Part shown: piece after piece, positions 25,907-33,866 of the stretch
Position numbering within the stretch: the first letter of the stretch is position 1
Layout of the letters: every line of letters begins with the position of its first letter
Source: Blautia sp. An249
Lineage (GTDB): Bacteria; Bacillota; Clostridia; Lachnospirales; Lachnospiraceae
Direction of reading: 5' to 3'
Length of the DNA: 64,000 bases
NCBI RefSeq assembly: GCF_002159835.1
Contig: NZ_NFJL01000001.1
Location: forward strand, 124,001-188,000
The notes under the pieces: model-generated
Database searches by the model: none
Told to the model about the DNA's origin: nothing
Seen by the model: only the letters and a program-made list of their open reading frames with translations
Translations under genes and position numbers: made by a program

Positions 25907-26320
25907 ATGGAAATGATAATAGGCGGCGCTTTTCAGGGAAAGCTGGAATATGCCAGAAGGCAGTATCCCGGAAGGGAGTTTCTGGACGGAAAAGAGTGTT
26001 CCCTGGAAATGATCAAAGAGGCAGACGGGGTTTATGATTTCCAGGAGTGGATTCGAAAAGAAATGAAAGAGGAACTGGAAACAGGGAAATCTTTAAGAGA
26101 AAGCAAAGAACAGGTGCAGAAGAAGGCGCAGGAACTAATCCGGGAGAATCCGGATTTGATTATCATATCCAATGAAATCGGTTATGGGATTGTACCGCTG
26201 GATGCCTTTGACCGGGAGTTCCGGGAAGCCACAGGGAGAATCTGTACCTGTCTGGCAGAAAACGCTTCCAGGGTAATCCGTGTAATCATGGGAATCGGGA
26301 CGGTGATAAAAGGTGATTAA
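25907..26320 (+). CDS. CobU-like protein with degenerate P-loop
   Basis: 137-residue protein resembling CobU over its whole length but shorter. The P-loop is GGAFQGKL (residues 6-13): Gly-Lys is kept but the Ser/Thr that binds Mg-phosphate is Leu13. The C-terminal NEIGYGIVPLDAFDREFREA and IRVIMGIGTVIKG match the end of classical CobU. The GMP-carrying His region is not apparent. It may be a regulatory or specialised paralogue. ATG 25907 follows AAGGAGA; the frame upstream lies inside cobS. It overlaps cobC by eight bases. Confidence 0.72.
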   Translation: MEMIIGGAFQGKLEYARRQYPGREFLDGKECSLEMIKEADGVYDFQEWIRKEMKEELETGKSLRESKEQVQKKAQELIRENPDLIIISNEIGYGIVPLDAFDREFREATGRICTCLAENASRVIRVIMGIGTVIKGD

Positions 26321-26927
26321 GCTTTGGCTCATCCGGCATTCCATGACGGAAGGAAATAAGAAGAAACGGTATATCGGAACTACGGACGAACCCCTGTGCC
26401 GGGAGGGAAAAGAACTTCTGAAAGAAGGAATTTATCCCAGGCCGGATCTGATTTTTACCAGTCCCATGATTCGGTGTGTGCAGACGGCGGGAATCCTCTT
26501 TCCTAAATACGGTCTGCATATTATCGAGGAGCTGGCAGAATGCGATTTCGGCGAGTTTGAAAATAAAAATTATCTGGAACTGGAGGGAAATACCAATTAT
26601 CAGAAATGGATAGACTCCGGAGGGCTTCTTCCTTTCCCCGGCGGGGAAAGCCGTGAGGAATTTAAAAGAAGAACCCTGTGGGGATTTCGAAAGGCTCTGA
26701 GTCTGTGTATGTTAGAGAAAGCGGCGTCTGCCGCCCTTGTTATCCACGGGGGCAGTATTATGAACATTATGGAGGCTTTCGGAACTCCTTCACGGGATTT
26801 TTACCAGTGGCATGTGAAAAACGGGTGTGGGTACGAAGTTCAGGTGGACGAAGCCCGCTGGCAGCAGGGAAAAGAAATCCTGACGGTTCTGGGTGAAATT
26901 CCAAAGAAAGCGGGGGATGGTTCATGA
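26313..26927 (+). CDS. cobC: Histidine phosphatase, CobC-type alpha-ribazole phosphatase
   Basis: 204-residue phosphoglycerate-mutase-fold protein with the catalytic RHSMTEGN (Arg8, His9; most relatives read RHGxTxxN), EECDFGEFENKNY-like acidic loop and second catalytic His in VIHGGSIMNIM. Its position after cobT, cobU and cobS supports alpha-ribazole-5-phosphate phosphatase over other phosphatases in this large family. The start is GTG 26313 with AAAGG just upstream, overlapping the CobU-like gene. MATE begins on its last bases. Confidence 0.78.
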   Translation: MIKLWLIRHSMTEGNKKKRYIGTTDEPLCREGKELLKEGIYPRPDLIFTSPMIRCVQTAGILFPKYGLHIIEELAECDFGEFENKNYLELEGNTNYQKWIDSGGLLPFPGGESREEFKRRTLWGFRKALSLCMLEKAASAALVIHGGSIMNIMEAFGTPSRDFYQWHVKNGCGYEVQVDEARWQQGKEILTVLGEIPKKAGDGS

Positions 26928-28282
26928 AAGTCCACCAGACAGATTTTTCCAGAGGCAGCGTATACAGAAATATTATGGAAGTGGCAGTTCCCATGATGAT
27001 GGCCCAGATTCTGAATCTGCTGTATAATGTGGTGGATCGGATGTATATCGGCCGGATTCCGGGAACGGGCATGGTAGCTCTGACCGGGGTCGGCCTTTGT
27101 TTTCCCATTATTACTCTGATTACTGCCTTTTCCTATTTGTTTGGAAACGGAGGAGGACCTTTGTGCGCAATCGAGAGAGGCAAAGGGGATCAGAAAGAAG
27201 CGCAGATGCTTATGGGAAATACCTTTTTCATGCTGATTATAACAGGAATCTGCCTGACGGTTCTGGGTCTGGCTTTTTACCGGCCGGTTTTATATGCTTT
27301 CGGAGCCAGTGATCTGACCTTTCCCTATGCCCGGGGCTATATTCAGATCTATCTTCTGGGGACGGTTTTCGTAATGATTTCCCTGGGAATGAATCCTTTC
27401 ATAAACAATCAGGGATTTGGGAATATAGGAATGCTGACAGTTCTGATCGGAGCTGTTTTGAATATTATATTAGACCCGATTTTTATTTTCGGTCTTTCTA
27501 TGGGTGTTCAGGGGGCGGCTCTGGGAACTGTAATCTCCCAGATGTGTTCTGCTGTCTGGGTGCTGAAATTTCTTACGGGAAAGAAAGTCCCTCTGAAACT
27601 TACGGTTAAATCCATGAAAGTATCCCTGAGACGGGTGAAAAACATTGTCTCTCTGGGTTTTTCCGGCTTTATTATGGCATTTACCAACAGTCTGGTGCAG
27701 ATTGTGTGCAACGCCACGTTGTCGGTATACGGGGGAGACTTATATGTGGGTGTTATGACGGTACTGAATTCTGTAAGGGAAATCTTTACCATGCCTGTTA
27801 TGGGTCTGACCAACGGCGCGTCTCCGGTACTGAGCTTTAATTACGGGGAAGGCGCTTATAAAAGAGTGGAAAAAGGCATTGTATTTACTGCCGGGATCTG
27901 TTTTGTTTACACCCTTGCGGCCTGGGCTTTAATCGAAGTCTGCCCGGAATTTTTTATTCACATTTTCAACAGTGATCCCAGCCTGATTGAGGCCAGTGTT
28001 CCGGCTCTTCATATTTACTTTTTTGGTTTTTGTTTCATGGCTCTTCAGTTTTCCGGACAATGTGTATTTGTGGCTTTGGGAAAGGCCAGAAAAGCCACCT
28101 TTTTCTCCCTGTTCCGGAAGGTTGTGATTGTGGTGCCGCTGACCCTTTTCCTTCCGAAAATCGGAGGGCTTAAGATAGACGGGGTATTCTGGGCAGAGCC
28201 TGTCTCCAACCTGGTGGGCGGGGCTGCCTGTTTTCTGACCATGTTATTTACCGTATTGCCGGAATTAAGAAAGAAAAAATAG
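26924..28282 (+). CDS. MATE-family efflux transporter
   Basis: 452-residue integral membrane protein with 12 predicted helices, an internal duplication and the usual N-terminal segment VAVPMMMAQILNLLYNVVDR followed by MYIGR. The middle segment, which continues GFSGFIMAFTNSLVQIVCNA, marks the start of the second half. MATE proteins export cationic or drug-like compounds using Na+ or H+. Translation appears coupled to cobC, but there is no reason in the sequence to link it to cobamides. Confidence 0.9.
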   Translation: MKVHQTDFSRGSVYRNIMEVAVPMMMAQILNLLYNVVDRMYIGRIPGTGMVALTGVGLCFPIITLITAFSYLFGNGGGPLCAIERGKGDQKEAQMLMGNTFFMLIITGICLTVLGLAFYRPVLYAFGASDLTFPYARGYIQIYLLGTVFVMISLGMNPFINNQGFGNIGMLTVLIGAVLNIILDPIFIFGLSMGVQGAALGTVISQMCSAVWVLKFLTGKKVPLKLTVKSMKVSLRRVKNIVSLGFSGFIMAFTNSLVQIVCNATLSVYGGDLYVGVMTVLNSVREIFTMPVMGLTNGASPVLSFNYGEGAYKRVEKGIVFTAGICFVYTLAAWALIEVCPEFFIHIFNSDPSLIEASVPALHIYFFGFCFMALQFSGQCVFVALGKARKATFFSLFRKVVIVVPLTLFLPKIGGLKIDGVFWAEPVSNLVGGAACFLTMLFTVLPELRKKK

Positions 28283-28300
28283 AGTTTACAGGAGGAGATT

Positions 28301-29551
28301 ATGGCAACATTAAGAACTTTTCGGGCCCTGCGTCCGGCAAAGGAATATGCGCATCAGGTGGCTGCTCTGCCTTATGATGTACTAAGCAGTCAGGAAGCCA
28401 GAGAGGAGGCAAAGGGGAACCCTTTTTCCTTTCTCCATGTGGATAAGGCAGAGATTGATCTGGAGCCGTCTGTGGATTTGTACGATCCTGCCGTTTATGA
28501 AAAAGCAGCCGAAAATCTGAAAGAGATGGAAGAAAAAGGAATCCTGAAACAGGAGGAAAAACCTGCGTATTATCTCTATCAGTTAGAAAGAAAGGGCAGA
28601 ATTCAGACAGGGATCGTAGGATGCGCCTCCATTGATGATTACAAAAACGGGATTGTAAAGAAACATGAGCTGACCCGGGTAGAAAAAGAGGAAGACCGGA
28701 TTCGCCATGTGGATGCCTGCGACGCAAATACAGGCCCCATTTACCTGACCTGTCCGTACAGCGAGGAGCTTTTGCATCTGATGGAACAGTGGATGGGGGA
28801 GAATGCAGCAGAATACGATTTTACTGCACAGGACGGAGTGGCTCATCGGGTATGGGTCATTGACGATCCATCTGTCTGCCGGAAGATAGCAGAGGAATTT
28901 GCACAGATTCCGGCGCTGTATATCGCGGACGGCCATCACCGGGCGGCTTCTGCCGTAAAAGTGGGAGAAAAAAGAAGACAGGAAAATCCGGGATACACAG
29001 GAGAAGAAGAATTCAATTACTTTCTTTCTGTGGTATTTCCCTGTGAACAGCTTACCGTTCTTCCCTATAACCGTGTGGTAAAAGATTTAAACGGTCTGGA
29101 GGAAAAAGCCTTTCTGGGCAGTCTGAAATTTAATTTTGAGCTGATGTTTTTTCCGGGAATGGCCTGCAAGCCGGTGGAAAAACACTGCTTCGGCGTGTAT
29201 ACCAGGGGCCAGTGGTATCATCTGAAAGCCTATGAGGATGTTTATGAGAAAGAAGATCTGATTGGAAAGCTGGATGTGTCCATTTTGCAGAAGAAAGTGC
29301 TGGATCCCATACTGGGGATCAAAAATCCCAGAGAAGACAAACGGATATTATATGTAGGCGGAAACCAGTCCATGAAGGAACTGGAGAAACTGGCTGACGA
29401 GCAGGGGGGAGCGGCTTTTGTCTTATATCCCACCAGTGTGGAAGAGATTATGGAAGTCGCGGATGCAGGAAGGATTATGCCGCCTAAATCCACCTGGTTT
29501 GAACCGAAACTGCGAAGCGGCCTGTTTATTCACAAGCTTCAGGAACAGTAA
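28301..29551 (+). CDS. DUF1015-family protein
   Basis: 416-residue soluble protein of the DUF1015 family, beginning MATLRTFRALRPAKEYAHQV and AALPYDVLS. A conserved block IADGHHRAASAVK, with HH that could be a metal or phosphate site, is near residue 207, and LPYNRVVKDLNG lies in the middle. The family is widespread in anaerobes and has no firm function that I can state. The gene has a good GGAGG site and stands between a MATE gene and ygjV. Confidence 0.85.
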   Translation: MATLRTFRALRPAKEYAHQVAALPYDVLSSQEAREEAKGNPFSFLHVDKAEIDLEPSVDLYDPAVYEKAAENLKEMEEKGILKQEEKPAYYLYQLERKGRIQTGIVGCASIDDYKNGIVKKHELTRVEKEEDRIRHVDACDANTGPIYLTCPYSEELLHLMEQWMGENAAEYDFTAQDGVAHRVWVIDDPSVCRKIAEEFAQIPALYIADGHHRAASAVKVGEKRRQENPGYTGEEEFNYFLSVVFPCEQLTVLPYNRVVKDLNGLEEKAFLGSLKFNFELMFFPGMACKPVEKHCFGVYTRGQWYHLKAYEDVYEKEDLIGKLDVSILQKKVLDPILGIKNPREDKRILYVGGNQSMKELEKLADEQGGAAFVLYPTSVEEIMEVADAGRIMPPKSTWFEPKLRSGLFIHKLQEQ

Positions 29552-29577
29552 AAAGTCGATAGAAAGCAGGAGAACGT

Positions 29578-30105
29578 ATGGATGCCGAATTTTTGTTTAC
29601 ACAGTTTTTAGGGTTGTTAGGCGCAGCGCTGTATTTTCTTTCCTACCAGTGCAGAGATAACCGGAAACTTTATGTGATGCAGTTTTTTTCTTATATCTTT
29701 TATACCACGCACTTTTTAATATTGGGAGCAATGACAGGGGGGATCAGCTATTTGCTGAATCTGGCCAGATCTCTTTTTCTTGCCAGTAAATGGAAATTTG
29801 CACGAAGTAATAAAATGTGCATCATTCTCTGTTTTCTTCAGATAGTTGTTGCGGCTGTAACCTGGGCCGGCTGGATTTCCCTTCTTCCGATATGCGCAAA
29901 TTTAGCGACGACAATTGGAGGATATACCCATAATGCACAGAAGATCAGAATTGCGACCATGTTTGTGAATTCTCCGTTGTGGATTGTCTATAATATCATC
30001 ATTGGATCCTGGGCCGGGGTTCTGGATGAAGTGGCCAGTGAGATTTCGGCTATGATTTCCATTTACCGGTATGGCTGGAAAAATTTAGGCGAGATTCAGG
30101 ATTAA
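29578..30105 (+). CDS. YgjV-family inner membrane protein
   Basis: 175-residue protein with about five predicted membrane helices and the family features FLGLLGAALYFLSYQCRDNR at the N-terminus and NLATTIGGYTHNAQKIR in the middle. It matches the YgjV (Imp-YgjV) family. No function is established for the family. GGAGAACG precedes ATG 29578. The 98-base gap to the next gene shows no clear promoter. Confidence 0.78.
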   Translation: MDAEFLFTQFLGLLGAALYFLSYQCRDNRKLYVMQFFSYIFYTTHFLILGAMTGGISYLLNLARSLFLASKWKFARSNKMCIILCFLQIVVAAVTWAGWISLLPICANLATTIGGYTHNAQKIRIATMFVNSPLWIVYNIIIGSWAGVLDEVASEISAMISIYRYGWKNLGEIQD

Positions 30106-30203
30106 TTTATGATTTTTGTATGGAAAGAACACAAAATGTCCACATTTTATGGATAAAATAGGGAGAAAGGTAAAAAGGAAAAGAGGGGAAGACGGAGGTA
30201 ATT

Positions 30204-30836
30204 ATGACAAACGAGCAGTATTATGAGTTAATCCGGCCCTATCAGAATGCCAATCAGATTATGCTGACCAAGCTGGAAGTATTAAACGAAAATCTGTATC
30301 ATAAGTCAGATAACGGGCCGATACATAATGTGCAGGATCGAATTAAAGATAAGAAGAGTATTGAGGGGAAACTGGCAAGGATTGGAAAGTCTGACAGCGT
30401 ACAAAACGCGAAAGATTATCTGAAGGACATTGCAGGAATCCGGGTGATTTGTTATTTCCTGGATGATATTTATAATCTGGTGGATGCCCTGAAGCGTCAT
30501 ACGGATTTGATTTTAATTACAGAGAAAAATTATATTGAAAATCCCAAGCCTAACGGATACCGGAGTTATCACATGATTCTGGCGGTTCCGGTTTATTATC
30601 TGGATACCATGGAATATTTTCCGGTGGAGATTCAGCTTCGGACCATGGCCATGGATTTCTGGGCCAGCATGGAGCACCGGATCTGTTATAAAAAGACGCC
30701 GGAACACAGAGCCAAACTGGCCAGCGCCTTCTGTCAGTATGCAAAATTACTGGGAGATATTGAGAGCCAGTTTGAGGCCTACAATGAGACGGGGAAACTC
30801 CTCCAGGAAGTACATGATAAGGAACAGAAAGAATAG
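30204..30836 (+). CDS. Small alarmone synthetase (RelQ/YjbM-like (p)ppGpp synthetase)
   Basis: 210-residue single-domain RelA/SpoT synthetase. It has no hydrolase, TGS or ACT domain, so it is a small alarmone synthetase rather than a full Rel. Synthetase motifs are GIRVICYFLDDIYNLVDAL, PKPNGYRSYHMIL (substrate-binding Tyr in the G-loop) and VEIQLRTMAMDFWASMEH. It transfers pyrophosphate from ATP to GDP or GTP. GGAGG precedes ATG 30204. It is followed by the promoter of the molybdenum cluster. Confidence 0.9.
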   Translation: MTNEQYYELIRPYQNANQIMLTKLEVLNENLYHKSDNGPIHNVQDRIKDKKSIEGKLARIGKSDSVQNAKDYLKDIAGIRVICYFLDDIYNLVDALKRHTDLILITEKNYIENPKPNGYRSYHMILAVPVYYLDTMEYFPVEIQLRTMAMDFWASMEHRICYKKTPEHRAKLASAFCQYAKLLGDIESQFEAYNETGKLLQEVHDKEQKE

Positions 30837-30890
30837 AATGGAAAAATTTGTCTGATTTGTCAGGGAAAGAAGATTTATTTAGATAAAAGA

Positions 30891-30919
30891 TTGTAATAAT
30901 TCACAAAATATTATATAAT
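30891..30919 (+). promoter_or_regulatory. Sigma-A promoter of the moa/tup/moe operon
   Basis: TTGTAA at 30891-30896, a 17-base spacer and TATAAT at 30914-30919. The start near 30926 coincides with the 5' edge of the riboswitch-like RNA. Confidence 0.75.
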
Positions 30920-30923
30920 ACTA

Positions 30924-31025
30924 AGGAATCCGAGTCCTGTAAAGAGGAATCAGGACCAGCCGATGACAGATCGGCGAGGGTATTGACCGCTTGAATCAAT
31001 GCCTCCCGTGTTTGGAAAGGATGTC
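30924..31025 (+). ncRNA. Molybdenum/tungsten cofactor (Moco/Tuco) riboswitch
   Basis: The RNA folds into paired elements GTCCTG/CAGGAC (30934-30956), GCCGAT/ATCGGC (30959-30975) and GAGG..CCTC with an inner ATTGA/TCAAT stem (30976-31005). The 3' core CCTCCCGTGTTTGGAAAGG is nearly the same as that of the E. coli moaA Moco RNA as I remember it. It lies upstream of moaC and a tungstate-type ABC transporter. Moco and Tuco variants cannot be told apart here. It should repress the cofactor operon when the cofactor is plentiful. Confidence 0.82.
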
Positions 31026-31290
31026 TGCAAAAATTAAGAGCGGAATGATTATTCAGGGAACTTTCTGTATCTTTTTGGAGGGTTTCAGCGGGTTTTTGCG
31101 CTTAAAAAGGACTTGGAGTCAAAACTTTATTCTACAATAGAGATTGGAAGCTCTTCATTATTGGCATTGGCCGGATAGTGAGGAACTTTATAAAGGTTGG
31201 CTCTGGTCGTTTAGTAAATTTTCCTGTTTAGGAAATCGTGTGATCATTCTGCCTGAGGGTTATCAGGGAACAGGATAGCAGGAGAGAAAG
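31026..31290 (+). other. Long leader between riboswitch core and terminator
   Basis: About 265 bases separate the aptamer core from the terminator. A frame starting at ATG 31021, directly after GGAAAGG, runs 39 codons to TAG 31138-31140 and then continues open in the same register to TAG 31276-31278. The peptide resembles nothing I know and the open length is within chance. I see no other feature. Confidence 0.4.
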
Positions 31291-31316
31291 GAGTCGCCGG
31301 GAAGGCGGCTCTTTTT
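31291..31316 (+). terminator. Intrinsic terminator in the moaC leader
   Basis: GAGTCGCC (31291-31298) pairs with GGCGGCTC (31304-31311), followed by TTTTT. It lies after the riboswitch and before moaC, so it probably serves as a premature-termination switch. Confidence 0.8.
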
Positions 31317-31357
31317 ATGTAATAGGAAATTCTATCGGATTTCCTATTACATAAAAA
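31312..31357 (+). repeat. Palindromic repeat, copy A, fused to the leader terminator
   Basis: Two 19-base arms, from TTTTTATGTAATAGGAAAT, flank an eight-base loop. The T-run of the terminator is the first part of the left arm. The same element with identical arms occurs at 54281-54326; a GCTCCGC tail follows in both. Confidence 0.88.
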
Positions 31358-31410
31358 TATCATAGCGCTCCGCCAAGGAGGCACATGCTGCAATGTTAGG
31401 AGAAGAGAAA

Positions 31411-31890
31411 ATGAGTGGAGAGTTTACGCATTTTAATAAAGACGGAAATGCAGTTATGGTAGATGTAACGGATAAAAGCAGGACAGTCCGGGTGGCCGTG
31501 GCAAGAGGGGAAATTTGTGTGGGTAAGGAAATTCTCGGGGCAGTGAAAGCACATCGTATAAAGAAAGGCGATGTGCTGGGGGTTGCGACTGTTGCAGGAA
31601 TTATGGGAGCGAAACAGACTGCCTCGCTGATCCCCATGTGCCACCCGTTAAATATACAGAACTGCACCCTGGATTTTACAGTTAATGAAGAAAAAAGCTG
31701 TATTGAAGCAGTGTGTACAGCGAAAATAGAAGAAAAGACAGGAGTGGAAATGGAGGCTCTTACGGGAGTATCCGTGGCTCTTCTTACCATCTATGATATG
31801 TGTAAAGCCATAGATAAAAGAATGGAAATAAGAAATATCCATCTTGTGGAAAAGTCTGGTGGGAAAAGCGGGGACTTTAAATATGATTGA
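31411..31890 (+). CDS. moaC: Cyclic pyranopterin monophosphate synthase
   Basis: 159-residue MoaC, the usual size. It acts with MoaA to turn GTP into cyclic pyranopterin monophosphate. Family motifs are MVDVTDKSRTVR, KKGDVLGVATVAGIMGAKQT, IPMCHPL, and GVEMEALTGVSVALLTIYDM followed by CKAIDK. ATG 31411 has AGGAG eight bases upstream; the ATG at 31393 lies before that site and is rejected. It is the first gene after the riboswitch leader and overlaps moaA by eight bases. Confidence 0.94.
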   Translation: MSGEFTHFNKDGNAVMVDVTDKSRTVRVAVARGEICVGKEILGAVKAHRIKKGDVLGVATVAGIMGAKQTASLIPMCHPLNIQNCTLDFTVNEEKSCIEAVCTAKIEEKTGVEMEALTGVSVALLTIYDMCKAIDKRMEIRNIHLVEKSGGKSGDFKYD

Positions 31891-32857
31891 CAGATATGGA
31901 AGAGAAATTGACTACATCCGGATTTCTGTTACGGATCGGTGTAATTTGCGATGTGTGTACTGTATGCCGGAAGAGGGAATATTACTTACCAGTCACCAGG
32001 AGATTCTCAGATTCCATGAAATTGTACATCTGGCCGGGATTTTCGCATCTGCAGGAATCCGGAAAATCAAACTGACCGGCGGAGAACCTCTGGTAAGACT
32101 GCAGATTGAGCAGTTGGTTAAGGAACTGAAAGGGACAGAGGGAATCGAACAGGTAACTCTGACCACTAATGGCACACTTCTGAGAGAAAAGGCCGAAGCA
32201 CTGGTACAGGCAGGGATTGACGGAGTTAATATCAGTCTGAACAGTCTGGATCCGGAAGAGTACAGGCAGATAACGAGAAAAGAAGAACTGGACAAAGTAT
32301 GGGAAGGATTTCAGGAGATGAGAAAATACCCGGAGGTACCGGTTAAAATCAATTGTGTCTCCATGGAGCAGTCTCCCTCCGGTATATGCCGGACAGCGGC
32401 CATAGCCCGTGATTATCCGGTACATGTTCGTTTTATAGAAATGATGCCCATAGGGCTGGGGGAAAGCTGCAAAGGACGTTCCGAAGAAGAGCTTCTGCAG
32501 ATTCTGGAGAAAGAGTTCGGATCAGGAACGCCGATTACAGAAAAACTGGGAAACGGCCCCTGCCATTATGTACAGTTTGAAGGATTTCAGGGGAAAATCG
32601 GATTTATCAGCGCCATGAGCCATAAATTCTGTGACAGATGCAATCGGATACGTCTGACATCTCAGGGGTATCTGAAGACTTGTCTGCAGTATGACAGAGG
32701 GGTGGATTTAAGAGAACCTTTGCGGACAGGAGCCTCAGACCATATGCTGAGAGAGCTGATTTTACAGGCAGTTTCCCATAAGCCGGCAAGTCACGCTTTT
32801 ACAGAGAAAGTTTCCAGGGAACGGGAAGAGAAATTTATGTCTCAGATCGGAGGATAA
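31883..32857 (+). CDS. moaA: GTP 3',8-cyclase (radical SAM)
   Basis: 324-residue MoaA, near the usual length. The radical SAM cluster is Cys20-x3-Cys24-x2-Cys27 (CNLRCVYC), and the C-terminal cluster ligands are in CDRCNRIRLTSQGYLKTCL. It also has TGGEPL and TTNGTLL of radical SAM enzymes. The C-terminal GG end typical of MoaA is present (QIGG). ATG 31883 is chosen because residues match the family from MIDRYGREIDYIRISVTDRC; the in-frame ATG at 31844 lies inside moaC. Confidence 0.94.
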   Translation: MIDRYGREIDYIRISVTDRCNLRCVYCMPEEGILLTSHQEILRFHEIVHLAGIFASAGIRKIKLTGGEPLVRLQIEQLVKELKGTEGIEQVTLTTNGTLLREKAEALVQAGIDGVNISLNSLDPEEYRQITRKEELDKVWEGFQEMRKYPEVPVKINCVSMEQSPSGICRTAAIARDYPVHVRFIEMMPIGLGESCKGRSEEELLQILEKEFGSGTPITEKLGNGPCHYVQFEGFQGKIGFISAMSHKFCDRCNRIRLTSQGYLKTCLQYDRGVDLREPLRTGASDHMLRELILQAVSHKPASHAFTEKVSREREEKFMSQIGG

Positions 32858-32858
32858 A

Positions 32859-33353
32859 ATGAAAAGAAAAAAGGTAAGTATTATTGTTTCCAGCGACAGC
32901 GGATACCGGGGAGAGAGAGAAGATTTAAGCGGCCCGGTAATCCGGGAGATTATGGAAAAGGAAGGCTACGAAGTGGGGGATATTGAGATTTGCCCCGATG
33001 ATTTGGATATACTGAAAGAAAGGCTCTGTGCCATTGCAGACAGGAAAGAAGCAGAACTGATACTGACAACAGGGGGGACGGGATTTTCGCCCAGAGACTG
33101 CATGCCGGAAGCCACAAAGGCGGTCTGTGAAAGAGAAGTACCGGGAATACCGGAAGCTATGCGGGCGTACAGCATGCAGTTTACGAAACGTGCCATGCTT
33201 TCCAGAGCCGCGGCAGGAATCAGAGGCACAACGCTGATTATTAACCTTCCGGGAAGTCCCAGGGCGGTTCGTGAATGTCTGGAGTATGTGGCGCCTTATC
33301 TGGAACATGGAATAGAAATTTTAACAGGGGAGGCTCAAAATTGCGCGAGATGA
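32859..33353 (+). CDS. MogA/MoaB-family molybdopterin adenylyltransferase
   Basis: 164-residue single-domain molybdopterin-binding protein with TTGGTGFSPRDCMPEATKAV and LPGSPRAVRECLEY, the MPT-binding motifs of MogA/MoaB. It activates molybdopterin by adenylation before metal insertion by MoeA. GGAGG just precedes the start and the gene lies one base after moaA. MogA and MoaB cannot be distinguished by sequence alone. Confidence 0.9.
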   Translation: MKRKKVSIIVSSDSGYRGEREDLSGPVIREIMEKEGYEVGDIEICPDDLDILKERLCAIADRKEAELILTTGGTGFSPRDCMPEATKAVCEREVPGIPEAMRAYSMQFTKRAMLSRAAAGIRGTTLIINLPGSPRAVRECLEYVAPYLEHGIEILTGEAQNCAR

Positions 33354-33796
33354 CAGAGGAGAAAGTTGGAATTGTAAAAGCTGTCTGTATCAGTGACAGA
33401 AAGGGAGTTCAGAAGAAAAACGTGGGAAAGGCCAGGTTTCTGGAGAATTTCGGACTTGAAAACGACGCCCACGGAGGGAGCTGGCACCGTCAGGTGAGCC
33501 TGCTGTCTTACGAGGTGATAGAGGATTTCAAGGAAAAAGGAGCGCCCGTAGAAGATGGAGCTTTTGGAGAAAACCTGATTGTCACAGGATTTGACTTTAA
33601 AAACTGTCCCATAGGTACGAAGTTTTCCTGTAATTCCGTGATTTTAGAAATGACACAAATCGGGAAGACTTGCCATAAAGGATGTGAAATCCAGAAGATT
33701 ATGGGAGACTGTATTATGCCCAGGGAAGGAGTCTTTGCACGGGTTCTGCAGGGCGGAGAGATTTCCGTGGGAGATAAGATGCGGATGATAGAGTAA
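33341..33796 (+). CDS. Single-domain MOSC protein 1
   Basis: 151-residue MOSC (Moco sulfurase C-terminal) domain. The conserved region contains GLENDAHGGSWHRQVSLLSY and GAFGENLIVTGFD, and Cys in GKTCHKGCEIQK. MOSC domains are thought to handle sulfur or bind the cofactor. TTG 33341 fits GGGGAGG at 33327-33333 with good spacing; ATG 33350 in the same frame is the alternative. The end of the previous gene overlaps it by 13 bases. A second MOSC protein closes the operon. Confidence 0.85.
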   Translation: MREMTEEKVGIVKAVCISDRKGVQKKNVGKARFLENFGLENDAHGGSWHRQVSLLSYEVIEDFKEKGAPVEDGAFGENLIVTGFDFKNCPIGTKFSCNSVILEMTQIGKTCHKGCEIQKIMGDCIMPREGVFARVLQGGEISVGDKMRMIE

Positions 33797-33866
33797 TCCG
33801 CTTTTCAAAATGAATTTCAGAACATAGTTCTGGGAGATAGAAGAAAGATTTAAGGGAGGAAGCGAA

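Noticed and set aside
31021..31278. Split small protein in the moaC leader (39 codons, TAG, 45 codons)
   Set aside because: The run with a single stop in about 86 codons is compatible with chance and the product resembles nothing known; kept only as a note on the leader.
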